DNA of 33,232 nucleotides from Streptomyces mayonensis (GCF_018982965.1 NZ_JACBYP010000090.1:1-33232), one strand, 5' to 3'; shown: positions 7,143 through 13,754, numbered from the stretch's first letter. The notes: generated by a model from the letters alone, not told the origin. Program-made: numbers and translations.

Positions 7143-7796
7143 ATGTCTCCACTCATGGCCGGCCCGGGCGCCGCCGCACCGCCCCGGGCGGAGGAGGGCG
7201 ACACCACCGCCACCCCGTTCGACGACCGGCTGGCCGAGCAGTTGCTCGACCAGCGGATCGTGCTCCTGGGCACGCAGGTCGACGAGGTGTCCGCGAACCG
7301 GGTCTGCGCCCAGCTGCTGATCCTCTCCTCGCAGGACCCGCGCACCGACATCAGCCTGTACATCAACAGCCCCGGCGGCTCCGTGCACGCGGGCCTCGCC
7401 GTCTACGACACGATGCGGCTGATCCCCAACGACGTCTCGACGCTCGCCATGGGGTTCGCCGCCAGCATGGGCCAGTTCCTGCTGAGCGTCGGCGCGCCGG
7501 GCAAGCGCTACGCGCTGCCGAACGCGCGGGTGATGATGCACCAGCCGTCCGCGGGCATCGGCGGCACCACCGCCGACATCGAGATCCAGGCCGACAGCCT
7601 GGACTACATCAAGCGGACCATCGAGCGGATCACCGCCGAGCACACCGGTCAGAGCCCGGAGACCATCCGCCGGGACGGCGACCGGGACCGGTGGTTCACG
7701 GCCGAACAGGCCCGGGAGTACGGAATGGTGGACCAGGTCGTCCAGTCCTTCTCGGATGTGCGCCCGGCCGCCGCCAGGCGACGGATGGGACTGTGA
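7143..7796 (+). CDS. clpP3: ATP-dependent Clp protease proteolytic subunit, ClpP3 type
   Basis: The 217-residue product is a ClpP serine protease subunit with all three catalytic residues. These are Ser108 (GFAASMGQF), His133 (ARVMMHQP) and Asp182 (DRDRWFTAEQA). The oligomer handle and INSPGG motif (YINSPGGSVHAG) are also present. ClpP rings degrade unfolded or tagged proteins passed on by a Clp ATPase in the cytoplasm. In Streptomyces, clpP3-clpP4 form a second, normally silent pair switched on by PopR when ClpP1/ClpP2 fails. I start it at the ATG at 7143 because AAGGAG lies five bases upstream; a GTG at 7137 overlaps that site. It is followed after one base by clpP4. Confidence 0.93.
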   Translation: MSPLMAGPGAAAPPRAEEGDTTATPFDDRLAEQLLDQRIVLLGTQVDEVSANRVCAQLLILSSQDPRTDISLYINSPGGSVHAGLAVYDTMRLIPNDVSTLAMGFAASMGQFLLSVGAPGKRYALPNARVMMHQPSAGIGGTTADIEIQADSLDYIKRTIERITAEHTGQSPETIRRDGDRDRWFTAEQAREYGMVDQVVQSFSDVRPAAARRRMGL

Positions 7797-7797
7797 G

Positions 7798-8400
7798 ATG
7801 AGCAGCTACACGATTCCGAACGTCGTCCAGCGCACCCCGCAGGGCGAGCGCTCCTACGACGTCTTCAGCCGGCTCCTGTCGGAGCGGATCATCTTCCTGG
7901 GCACCGAGATCGACGACGGGGTCGCCAACGTCGTGATCGCGCAGCTCCTGCACCTGGAGTCGTCGGCGCCGGAGAGCGAGATCGCCGTCTACATCAACTC
8001 CCCCGGCGGCTCGTTCACGTCACTGATGGCGATCTACGACACGATGACCTTCGTGCAGGCGCCCATCTCCACCTTCTGCGTCGGGCAGGCGGCGTCCACG
8101 GCCGCGGTCCTGCTGGCCGGCGGGGACCCCGGACGGCGGTTCGTGCTCGAGCACGCCCGGGTCCTGCTGGGCCAGCCGGCCAGCGGCGGACGCCGGGGGA
8201 CCATTTCCGACCTGGCACTCGAGGCCAAGGAGATGGTGCGGATCCGCGCCCAGGTGGAGGAGGTCCTGGCCCGGCACACGCACCACGACGTCGCGACCCT
8301 GCGCACGGACATGGACCGGGACAAGGTGTTCACGGCGGAGGAGGCGGTGGCGTACGGGCTGGCGGACGAAGTCCTCAGCCGCCGTCTGGCCGGGGTGTGA
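7798..8400 (+). CDS. clpP4: ClpP4-type Clp protease subunit lacking the catalytic histidine
   Basis: The 200-residue protein is a full-length ClpP with YINSPGGSFTS, the catalytic-serine motif GQAASTAAVLLA (Ser100) and the Asp motif DRDKVFTAEEA (Asp175). At the histidine position the motif reads ARVLLGQP instead of ARVLLHQP; codon 8170-8172 is GGC, so residue 125 is Gly. With no active-site His this subunit should be unable to cleave by the normal mechanism. It would act as a structural or regulatory partner in a mixed ring with ClpP3. The ATG at 7798 lies one base after the clpP3 stop, so the two are coupled and probably made in equal amounts. Confidence 0.92.
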   Translation: MSSYTIPNVVQRTPQGERSYDVFSRLLSERIIFLGTEIDDGVANVVIAQLLHLESSAPESEIAVYINSPGGSFTSLMAIYDTMTFVQAPISTFCVGQAASTAAVLLAGGDPGRRFVLEHARVLLGQPASGGRRGTISDLALEAKEMVRIRAQVEEVLARHTHHDVATLRTDMDRDKVFTAEEAVAYGLADEVLSRRLAGV

Positions 8401-8406
8401 GACGCC

Positions 8407-8441
8407 GGGCCGGCGCCGCGCGCGAGGCGGGGCGCCGGCCC
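8407..8441. terminator. Strong bidirectional hairpin between clpP4 and popR
   Basis: GGGCCGGCGCC (8407-8417) is the exact reverse complement of GGCGCCGGCCC (8431-8441), with a 13-nt loop. It sits between the convergent ends of clpP4 (8400) and popR (8451). There is no U-tract, as is usual in Streptomyces. Confidence 0.75.
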
Positions 8442-8450
8442 GTGCGTGCC

Positions 8451-8939
8451 TCAGGCGGCCAGGCACATCCCGTCGAACCGCGACGCGGAGGTGCCACGGC
8501 CCGGTGCGGCACCGGTGTGCCGCGAGGCGAGGCGGACCAACTCGCCCTGGGCCCGCGCCAGCAGGTCGCCCAGGCCCAGTCCGAGGGCGCCCGCCGCCGC
8601 GGCCAGCACCTCCGACGACGCCTCCTTGCGGCCGCGCTCCACCTCGGACAGGTAGGGCATGGAGATCCGGGCGGACTCCGCGACCTCCTTCAGGGTGCGT
8701 TCCTGCGCGAGGCGTTCGCGTCTGAGGACGTCGCCGACCAGATCGCGCCACAGCGGTTCCCGCACGGCGGGCGGCCGCTGCTCAGGCCCGGCCGGCCGGG
8801 CCGCGGAGCCGCCGCGCGGGCGGGCGGACTGCGGGCGGCCGGGCTCCGGATGGGCGGACTGCGGGCGGCCGGGCTCCGGATGGGCGGTCGGCGGGCGCAG
8901 CGCGATGACGCGCGCTTCGTTCGGCACGTGGCTGGTCAC
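8451..8939 (-). CDS. popR: PopR-type helix-turn-helix activator of clpP3-clpP4
   Basis: The product has a low-complexity Pro/Arg/Ser N-terminus (about 1-60) and then an XRE-type helix-turn-helix domain (about 66-125), with LKEVAESARISMPYLSEVERGRKEAS as the recognition unit. It ends in GMCLAA. In S. lividans, PopR is encoded beside clpP3-clpP4, activates them, and is removed by ClpP1/ClpP2 through C-terminal alanines. Position, domain and tail all agree. AGGAGG overlaps the GTG at 8939, so the GTG at 8927 (11 bases downstream of it) is the better start and gives 158 residues. The N-terminus contains a tandem repeat of HPEPGRPQSA. Confidence 0.88.
   Translation of the reverse strand: MTSHVPNEARVIALRPPTAHPEPGRPQSAHPEPGRPQSARPRGGSAARPAGPEQRPPAVREPLWRDLVGDVLRRERLAQERTLKEVAESARISMPYLSEVERGRKEASSEVLAAAAGALGLGLGDLLARAQGELVRLASRHTGAAPGRGTSASRFDGMCLAA
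8821..8880 (-). repeat. 30-bp tandem duplication inside popR
   Basis: Bases 8821-8850 and 8851-8880 differ only at the first base. They encode HPEPGRPQSA twice in the disordered N-terminal part of PopR, before the DNA-binding domain. The unit is a multiple of three, so the frame is kept. Confidence 0.85.
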
Positions 8940-9113
8940 CTCCTCAGGCTAGGGTCCCGGCTGCGCCGCGGAAGGGTCCGGCGTTGCGCCCTGAGGGAAA
9001 TCCTCGGGTGCCGACCGCGGTGGGCGGGGCTACGCTTGAGGTACGGACATCGCCCCGCGAAGACACAGCGGCGCAGATTTCCCGCCACTGAGCGACTCGG
9101 GCCGTCGCTCGGG

Positions 9114-9138
9114 GCATGTGCCGTCGCGCCCGGGGTAC
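9114..9138 (+). promoter_or_regulatory. Candidate self-recognised SigB/SigL-type promoter of the sigma gene
   Basis: GCAT (9114-9117), a 15-nt gap and GGGTAC (9133-9138) match the GNNT-N14-16-GGGTAY consensus of Streptomyces SigB-family sigma factors. Transcription would start near 9145, just before the repeated leader. SigB-family genes often transcribe themselves. Confidence 0.5.
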
Positions 9139-9149
9139 CCGCAGGCGGG

Positions 9150-9185
9150 AACAGCCCAGGAGACGTCAACAGCCCAGGAGACGTC
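9150..9185 (+). repeat. 18-bp perfect tandem repeat in the sigma-factor leader
   Basis: AACAGCCCAGGAGACGTC occurs at 9150-9167 and again at 9168-9185 without a gap. Each copy contains AGGAG, so the leader carries two Shine-Dalgarno-like sequences. The second is 10 bases before the alternative GTG start at 9191. Confidence 0.85.
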
Positions 9186-9211
9186 GAAGCGTGACTTTCG
9201 TGGGAGAGGTA

Positions 9212-10108
9212 ATGGAGACCGCCGTGGTCCGGCCGCAAGCGCAGGTTGTCGAGGAGACCGCCGGGACCGCCGGGGGCGGAACGGACGTCGGAACGCTGCC
9301 GGGGGTCGTGGACGCGAGCAGTGTGGCGCCGCGCGACGCGCGTCAGCTGTCCCGCCAGTTCTTCCGGCGGCTGACGGAGCTCGAGGAGGGCACGCACGAA
9401 TACCAGTACGCGCGCAACACCCTGATCGAGATGAACATGTCGCTCGTGCGGTTCGCCGCCGGCCGCTTCCGCGGTCGCGGGGACGACATGGAGGACATCG
9501 TCCAGACCGGCATGATCGGGCTGATCAAGGCCATCGACCGGTTCGAGCTGTCGCGCGAGGTCGAGTTCACGTCGTTCGCGCTGCCGTACATCGTCGGTGA
9601 GATCAAGCGGTTCTTCCGGGACACCACCTGGGCGGTGCACGTGCCGCGGCGGCTGCAGGAGCTGCGCGTGGAGCTGGCCAGGGCCCGTGAGGAGCTGTCC
9701 TCCCGTCTGGACCGCGAGCCCACCGTCGCCGAACTCGCCACGCTGATGAACATCGGCGAGAACGAGGTGGTGGAGGGCCAGATCGCGGCCAACGGCTACA
9801 ACTCCTCGTCGCTGGACGCCGCACTCACCGGCGACGGCCCCGAGCACGGGGAGTCGGTGCTGGCCGACTTCATCGGCGTGGAGGAGGACGGGCTGCGGCT
9901 CGTCGAGGACTTCCACTCACTGGCGCCGCTGATGGCCGAGCTGAGCGAGCGCGACCGCCGGATCATCCACATGCGGTTCGTGGAAGAGGCGACGCAGGCG
10001 GAGATCGGTGCGGAGCTGGGCTGCTCGCAGATGCACGTGTCCCGGCTGATCAAGCGGATCATCACCCGGCTGCGCGAGGGCATGCTGGGCGAACTCGGCT
10101 GCGCCTGA
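9212..10108 (+). CDS. sigL: SigB/SigF-family RNA polymerase sigma factor, probably SigL
   Basis: The 298-residue product has sigma region 2 (MSLVRFAAGRFRGRGDDMEDIVQTGMIG and the -10-reading stretch with FTSFALPYIVGEIKRFFRD). It also has region 3 (LDREPTVAELATLM) and region 4 with its helix-turn-helix (LSERDRRIIHMRF, QAEIGAELGCSQMHVSRLI). This is the group 3 SigB/SigF/SigG family used for stress and development in Streptomyces. The name SigL rests on its place beside popR-clpP3-clpP4, as I recall for S. coelicolor. ATG 9212 has GGGAGAGG upstream; the in-frame GTG at 9191 with AGGAG is an alternative. The next gene is a convergent RsbW-like regulator. Confidence 0.85.
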   Translation: METAVVRPQAQVVEETAGTAGGGTDVGTLPGVVDASSVAPRDARQLSRQFFRRLTELEEGTHEYQYARNTLIEMNMSLVRFAAGRFRGRGDDMEDIVQTGMIGLIKAIDRFELSREVEFTSFALPYIVGEIKRFFRDTTWAVHVPRRLQELRVELARAREELSSRLDREPTVAELATLMNIGENEVVEGQIAANGYNSSSLDAALTGDGPEHGESVLADFIGVEEDGLRLVEDFHSLAPLMAELSERDRRIIHMRFVEEATQAEIGAELGCSQMHVSRLIKRIITRLREGMLGELGCA

Positions 10109-10163
10109 GCACTCGCGCGCCCGCGCCGTCGTGACAGGCCCGCGGCATCCCGAGAAGGGTGGC

Positions 10164-10193
10164 GGTGCCCTTCACCCCTCGGTGAGGGGCACC
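10164..10193. terminator. Hairpin terminator between the sigma gene and the ATP-binding protein
   Basis: GGTGCCCTTCACC (10164-10176) and GGTGAGGGGCACC (10181-10193) pair with one G-T mismatch across a 4-nt loop. The left arm overlaps the last codons of the minus-strand gene ending at 10172, so it may end both transcripts. Confidence 0.6.
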
Positions 10194-10627
10194 GTGGCGC
10201 GTACCCGCTTGCCCACCGGGACGCGCTCGACGACCACCGTCTCCACCAGGGCGTGGACGATCTCCAGGCCGTGCCGGCCGATCCGTTCGGGATCGCGGGG
10301 GAAACGCTCGGGCACCGCGCCGCTGCTGTCGTAGACGGTCACCGACACCGAGGTGCCCGTGCCCTCCAGCTCCAGGATGTACGGGCCCTTGCTGTGCCGG
10401 TCGGCGTTGGTGACCAGCTCGCTCACCACCAGCAGGACCGCGCCGTCGGCCCGGGGGCCGATCGCGGCGCACCACTCGGTCCTCAGCTGGTCGAGGAAGA
10501 GGGAGGCGAAGGAGCGCGCCTCGGCTATGCATCCCGGCTCACCGGAGTAGTGGGCCGCCCGCCTCAGCGGTTCAACGGGTACGTCGAAACCAGTCGGTAT
10601 CACTGCCCCGTCCAGGTACTCGGTCAT
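10172..10627 (-). CDS. RsbW-like ATP-binding regulator (HATPase_c_2, putative anti-sigma kinase)
   Basis: The 151-residue protein is a stand-alone GHKL ATPase domain of the RsbW/SpoIIAB type. The N box is VVSELVTNADRHS (asparagine and histidine present) and the G-rich segment is RIGRHGLEIVHALVETV. Such proteins hold sigma factors inactive or phosphorylate anti-anti-sigma proteins. Its position opposite the SigB-type sigma gene makes that sigma factor the likely partner, though no interaction can be proven here and no anti-anti-sigma gene is in the window. The ATG at 10627 starts MTEYLDG; longer frames upstream run through the promoter. A SigB-type promoter candidate lies at 10679-10703. Confidence 0.82.
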   Translation of the reverse strand: MTEYLDGAVIPTGFDVPVEPLRRAAHYSGEPGCIAEARSFASLFLDQLRTEWCAAIGPRADGAVLLVVSELVTNADRHSKGPYILELEGTGTSVSVTVYDSSGAVPERFPRDPERIGRHGLEIVHALVETVVVERVPVGKRVRATVPLTEG

Positions 10628-10678
10628 GCGTTTCTCTCTCGGAAGCCGGACTGGCCGGACGCTGCTGCACCTGTGCTC

Positions 10679-10703
10679 GTACCCCGAGTGCCGCGGCACA
10701 GTC
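10679..10703 (-). promoter_or_regulatory. Candidate SigB/SigL-type promoter with a palindromic spacer
   Basis: On the minus strand GACT (10703-10700), a 15-nt gap and GGGTAC (10684-10679) match GNNT-N14-16-GGGTAY. The gap contains the perfect palindrome GTGCCGCGGCAC (10688-10699), which could bind a repressor between the -35 and -10. Transcription would begin about 45 bases before the ATG at 10627. Confidence 0.5.
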
Positions 10704-10772
10704 CCCGTCTCTTCCGAGTGCGGGCATCGTCACAGTGCCGCGGGGAACCCGCAGGTGTGGGAAGGGTGTGCG

Positions 10773-11357
10773 ATGAACGAACTGATGACCGCACGAAGCC
10801 TCACCACGCGCCCCGTGGTGACCCTCGGCGGCGATGCCGTCGCCCACGTCAAGGACACCGTATGCGACGCCGCGGCCACCCGGATCACCGGTTTCACGCT
10901 GACGGGACGGGGGCTGCCGACAGGTCCGCTGAAGGAGGCTCTGCCCTGGTCGGCGGTGTACTCACTGGGCCACGACGCGGTGATGGTCCAGGGCCGGCGG
11001 GCCCTGGTGAGTGCGGCGGCGATGACGGCACACCAGCAGACGGTACGGGCCCGGGTGCTGGGGGCGAGGCTGCTCACCGAGGCCGGTACGGAGGTCGGCA
11101 CGGTGCTCGACGCGGTGGTGGAGGGCGGCACCGGCGGGCGGGTGGTCGGCTTCCGCGTGGCGGCGAGCAGGGGGTTCGCGCCGGGGCCGACGCGGCACCG
11201 GCGGCGGGTGTACGTGCCGCGCGGCGGGACGGTCGAGGTCGCCGGCCGTACCCTCGTCGTTTCCGGGGAGGCCGTCCGGCACGTGGCGGACGACCTGTCC
11301 GGCTTCGGCGCGCTCGTCGGCGGCGTGCCGGGCGGGTGGCGGGAGTCGCTGCCGTGA
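10773..11357 (+). CDS. PRC-barrel domain protein
   Basis: This 194-residue protein contains two units of the PRC-barrel type. One is near residues 13-72 (PVVTLGGDAVAHVKDTVCDAAATRITGF...LPWSAVYSLGHDAVMV) and one near 92-165 (RVLGARLLTEAGTEVGTVLDAVVEGGTGGRVVGF...). PRC barrels are small beta-barrels found in the photosynthetic reaction-centre H subunit and in RNA-processing proteins. In actinomycetes free copies are of unknown role. It is divergent from the RsbW-like gene, and its stop overlaps the start of a second PRC-barrel gene, so the pair forms an operon. GGAAGGGTG precedes the ATG. Confidence 0.8.
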   Translation: MNELMTARSLTTRPVVTLGGDAVAHVKDTVCDAAATRITGFTLTGRGLPTGPLKEALPWSAVYSLGHDAVMVQGRRALVSAAAMTAHQQTVRARVLGARLLTEAGTEVGTVLDAVVEGGTGGRVVGFRVAASRGFAPGPTRHRRRVYVPRGGTVEVAGRTLVVSGEAVRHVADDLSGFGALVGGVPGGWRESLP

Positions 11358-11770
11358 TGCTCTTCAGCGAGGTGCGCGGGCTGCCGGTGGTGCTGCCGGG
11401 CCGTGGCGGGCCGATCGGCCGGGTGACGTCCCTGACCGTGGACGTGGCGGCCGCGCGGGTGAGCCACGTGCGGCTGCGGGCCGGCCGTTTCCGCCGGGAA
11501 CGGGTGCTGCCCCGGGATGCGGTGGACACGTTCGGGCCCGGTGCCGTGCGGGCCCACTCCCCCGCCCCGCCCGGGCAGGCTCCGCCCCGCCGGGACCTGC
11601 TGGGGCATCGGATCCTGACCGACACGGGCAACGAGCAGGGCACGGTCCTGGACGTGGCGTTCGACCCGGCGACCGGCCGGCTCCTGGCCCTCTTCACCAG
11701 CCACGGCGAAGTGCCGCCGACCCGTCTCCTCGGCCTCGGCGACCACGCCCTGGTCGTCCGGGCGGCCTGA
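11357..11770 (+). CDS. PRC-barrel domain protein, second copy
   Basis: The 137-residue product carries two short barrel units: MLFSEVRGLPVVLPGRGGPIGRVTSLTVDVAAARVSHVRL and LLGHRILTDTGNEQGTVLDVAFDPATGRLLALFTSHGEV, the latter ending LLGLGDHALVVRAA. It resembles the second unit of its upstream neighbour and probably arose by duplication. The ATG at 11357 overlaps the TGA of the first gene by one base (TGATG), a classic coupling arrangement; GTG at 11354 is also possible. The two proteins may assemble together, which is inference. Confidence 0.75.
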   Translation: MLFSEVRGLPVVLPGRGGPIGRVTSLTVDVAAARVSHVRLRAGRFRRERVLPRDAVDTFGPGAVRAHSPAPPGQAPPRRDLLGHRILTDTGNEQGTVLDVAFDPATGRLLALFTSHGEVPPTRLLGLGDHALVVRAA

Positions 11771-11945
11771 CCCCCGCTCCGTACCGCGGCGGGCGGATCC
11801 GCCGTACGGTGCCGGACCGTGGCAGGACCCGGACACCGGCACCGGAGGACTCCCCCTCGCCGCACCGTCCCCTGCCCCGCCGGGCGGACGACGCGGACGG
11901 CCCTGTCGGCGGGCGGGCGGTGCCGGGGCTGCTTAGCGTGGCGGG

Positions 11946-13229
11946 GTGAGTGCGCGAACCCCCTCGGGACCTGCCGGACCGCCGGTTGTCGGGCACGGCT
12001 GGGCGCAGGCCCTGGGGACGGTGCTGGCCGCGCTGGTCGCCATGGGTGGCGTCGCCGCGCTCGGCCTGTGGGCGGCCGGAGCCGCGGACCTGCCCGACCG
12101 TGCCTTCCCTCGCGTGGTCGCGGCCACCGTCGTCACCGCCGTGGGCGGCGCGCTGGAGATGTCCGGCGACGCCGGCGACCTCGCCGACACGGACGCGGGA
12201 CTGACCGTACTGCCGCTGTCCGTCACCCTCACCGGCGCGCTGGTACTCGCCCGCGGCTTCCTGCGGCCGCTGCGGCACCGTGCCGTGGCGGGCGCGGCGG
12301 ATCTGGCGGGCTGGGCCGGGCGCATCGCGTTCCTGTGGCTGCTCGCGCTGCTGGGGGCGGCCTTCGCCGCGCGGCAGACCTTCGAGGTCTCCCTCGGCGA
12401 AGGCGTGCTGAGCGACCTCGGCGACCTGTTCGGCGTCGCCCCGCGGGTCGGTTTCACCACGGACGTGCCACTCACCGTCCTGTTCGGACTGCTGTGGCTG
12501 GCGGGGGTGTTCGTGCTGGCCCTGCTCGTGACCCGCGAGCCGCCACTGCCCGGTCGGCTGCCGAGCCTGCGGGCGTCGGCCCGGCCGGCGGCGTGCGCGA
12601 TGACCGCACTGCTGCTCGTGTACGTCGTCCTCGGCGTCGTCGTCGCCCTGGTCGCCGCCGGCACGCGGGGGCACCCGGCGGACACCTTCGCCGTAGTGCT
12701 TCTCGGGCTGCCGAACCTGGCGTGGCTCGCGCTCACCGTCGGTCTCGGCGCGACGTGGAACGGACGCGTGGAGGGGCCCTTCGGGCTGCCGATGCCGCAG
12801 GTGCTCGACGAGGTGCTGCGCACCCGGGACGTGTCGACCGTGAACCTGGGCACGCTCACCGAACGCGACGGTCGGATGTGGTGGCTGCTGGTCGTCGCGG
12901 CGGTCCTGGTCCTGGCGGCGGGGTTCGGCGTGGCGTACGGTTCCGCGGCCCGGACGCCGCTCTGGCTGCACGCCGTGCGCATGGGGGTGGCGCTGGCGCT
13001 GACGGTTCTCATGATCGGGCTGGTCGGCCGGGTCTCCGCCCACTACGGGCTGTCGGTGCTCGGCATCGGTGACCTGGGCGGCGGCCTGTCCGGACAGGTG
13101 TTCCTGCGGCCGCGGCTGCGGAGTGCGGTCGGTCTCGCCCTGCTGTGGGGTCTGGCCGCGGGGACGCTCGGCGCGCTGCTCGCGCGGTGGGTGCGGCGCC
13201 GGCCCGCAGAGGATCCTTCGCGGACGTAG
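11946..13229 (+). CDS. Streptophobe-family polytopic membrane protein
   Basis: The 427-residue protein is strongly hydrophobic, with about ten membrane segments from residue 20 to 415. Examples are ALGTVLAALVAMGGVAALGLW, LTVLPLSVTLTGALVLA, AFLWLLALLGAAFAA, TVLFGLLWLAGVFVLALLV and WWLLVVAAVLVLAAGFG. Its lengths and loop pattern, with a small acidic loop GALEMSGDAGDLADTDAGL, are those of the streptophobe family, a Streptomyces-type membrane family with no known function. In Streptomyces these genes are often near Ser/Thr kinases or tail-fiber-like stress genes, but no such neighbour is adjacent here. The stop TAG at 13227-13229 falls inside the first unit of a 21-bp repeat array. Confidence 0.8.
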   Translation: MSARTPSGPAGPPVVGHGWAQALGTVLAALVAMGGVAALGLWAAGAADLPDRAFPRVVAATVVTAVGGALEMSGDAGDLADTDAGLTVLPLSVTLTGALVLARGFLRPLRHRAVAGAADLAGWAGRIAFLWLLALLGAAFAARQTFEVSLGEGVLSDLGDLFGVAPRVGFTTDVPLTVLFGLLWLAGVFVLALLVTREPPLPGRLPSLRASARPAACAMTALLLVYVVLGVVVALVAAGTRGHPADTFAVVLLGLPNLAWLALTVGLGATWNGRVEGPFGLPMPQVLDEVLRTRDVSTVNLGTLTERDGRMWWLLVVAAVLVLAAGFGVAYGSAARTPLWLHAVRMGVALALTVLMIGLVGRVSAHYGLSVLGIGDLGGGLSGQVFLRPRLRSAVGLALLWGLAAGTLGALLARWVRRRPAEDPSRT

Positions 13230-13340
13230 GCGGGGCCTTCGCGAACCTGGCCGGGGCCTTCCCGGACGTGGCGAGAGCCTTCCCGGACGTCGCCGGGGCC
13301 TTCCCGGACGTGGCGAGAGCCTTCCCGGACGTCGCCCGGG
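13215..13340. repeat. Six-unit 21-bp tandem repeat between convergent genes
   Basis: Six head-to-tail 21-bp units start at 13215, 13236, 13257, 13278, 13299 and 13320. Each begins CCTTC(C/G)CGGACGT or a close variant. Units 3 and 5 are identical and units 4 and 6 nearly so, giving a 42-bp higher-order period. Unit 1 overlaps the end of the streptophobe gene. Several units hold CCCGGACGTCGCCGGG, which can fold on itself, so the array may act as a multi-hairpin terminator. It lies between the ends of convergent genes. Confidence 0.85.
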
Positions 13341-13343
13341 GCC

Positions 13344-13754
13344 TCAGGCGACGGGGACGACCAGGGGCGGCGCGGCCCGCTGCATGCGCAGCGCGTCGAC
13401 GGACTCGGCCATCAGCTCGTACTCGGTGGTCGCGTCGCTGGTCGCGATGCGCACCAGCCGTCCGGCGGCCAACTCGTCTGCGACCAGCTCCTGTTGCAGG
13501 TCGTCGGCGCACCAGGCGCGCAGGACGCTCGGCACGTCGGGCGCGTCGTCGGCGAGCGGGGTCAGGACGCCGCGGGGTAAGTGGGGGTTGTCGGGCTGCG
13601 GGTCCAGCCGCTCGGCCATCCAGGAGGCGCGGTCACGCAGCCACCACAGGGCGAGGGCGAGCGTCGGTGCCCGGTAGGTCCCCAGGGGGACACCGATGCG
13701 CCGGCCGTCGCAGACGCCGTATGCGGTGACATGGCACAGGAACTCGTCGTGCAC
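13344..13754 (-). CDS. Conserved hypothetical protein, 136 residues
   Basis: No function is recognised. The protein starts MHDEFLCHVTAYGVCDGRRIGVPLGTYRAPTLALALWWLRDRASWMAERLD, a compact alpha/beta segment. A stretch DLQQELVADELAAGRLVRIATSDATTEYELMAESVDAL follows, and it ends in PPLVVPVA. It has no signal peptide or membrane segment. The GTG at 13754 has GGAGG six bases upstream, and codon use is typical Streptomyces, so it is very likely real. It is convergent with the streptophobe gene, with the 21-bp array between them, and a possible vegetative promoter lies at 13864-13891. Confidence 0.7.
   Translation of the reverse strand: MHDEFLCHVTAYGVCDGRRIGVPLGTYRAPTLALALWWLRDRASWMAERLDPQPDNPHLPRGVLTPLADDAPDVPSVLRAWCADDLQQELVADELAAGRLVRIATSDATTEYELMAESVDALRMQRAAPPLVVPVA

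Noticed and set aside
4135..7320. 1061-codon plus-strand frame over the monooxygenase, RNase HI and VOC genes
   Set aside because: Long open frames antisense to high-GC genes are common; the opposite-strand genes have clear catalytic motifs.
9135..9140. SigB-type -10 on the minus strand for popR
   Set aside because: GGGTACCC is symmetric, so GGGTAC also reads on the minus strand, but no GNNT lies 14-16 bases away on that side.
13215..13340. A CRISPR array at the 21-bp repeats
   Set aside because: The repeats are contiguous with no variable spacers and no cas genes are nearby.
13009..13512. Minus-strand frame with ATSGKA(P/L) repeats
   Set aside because: It is an antisense reading of the 21-bp DNA array and overlaps the real gene at 13344-13754, so the peptide repeat is only a by-product.
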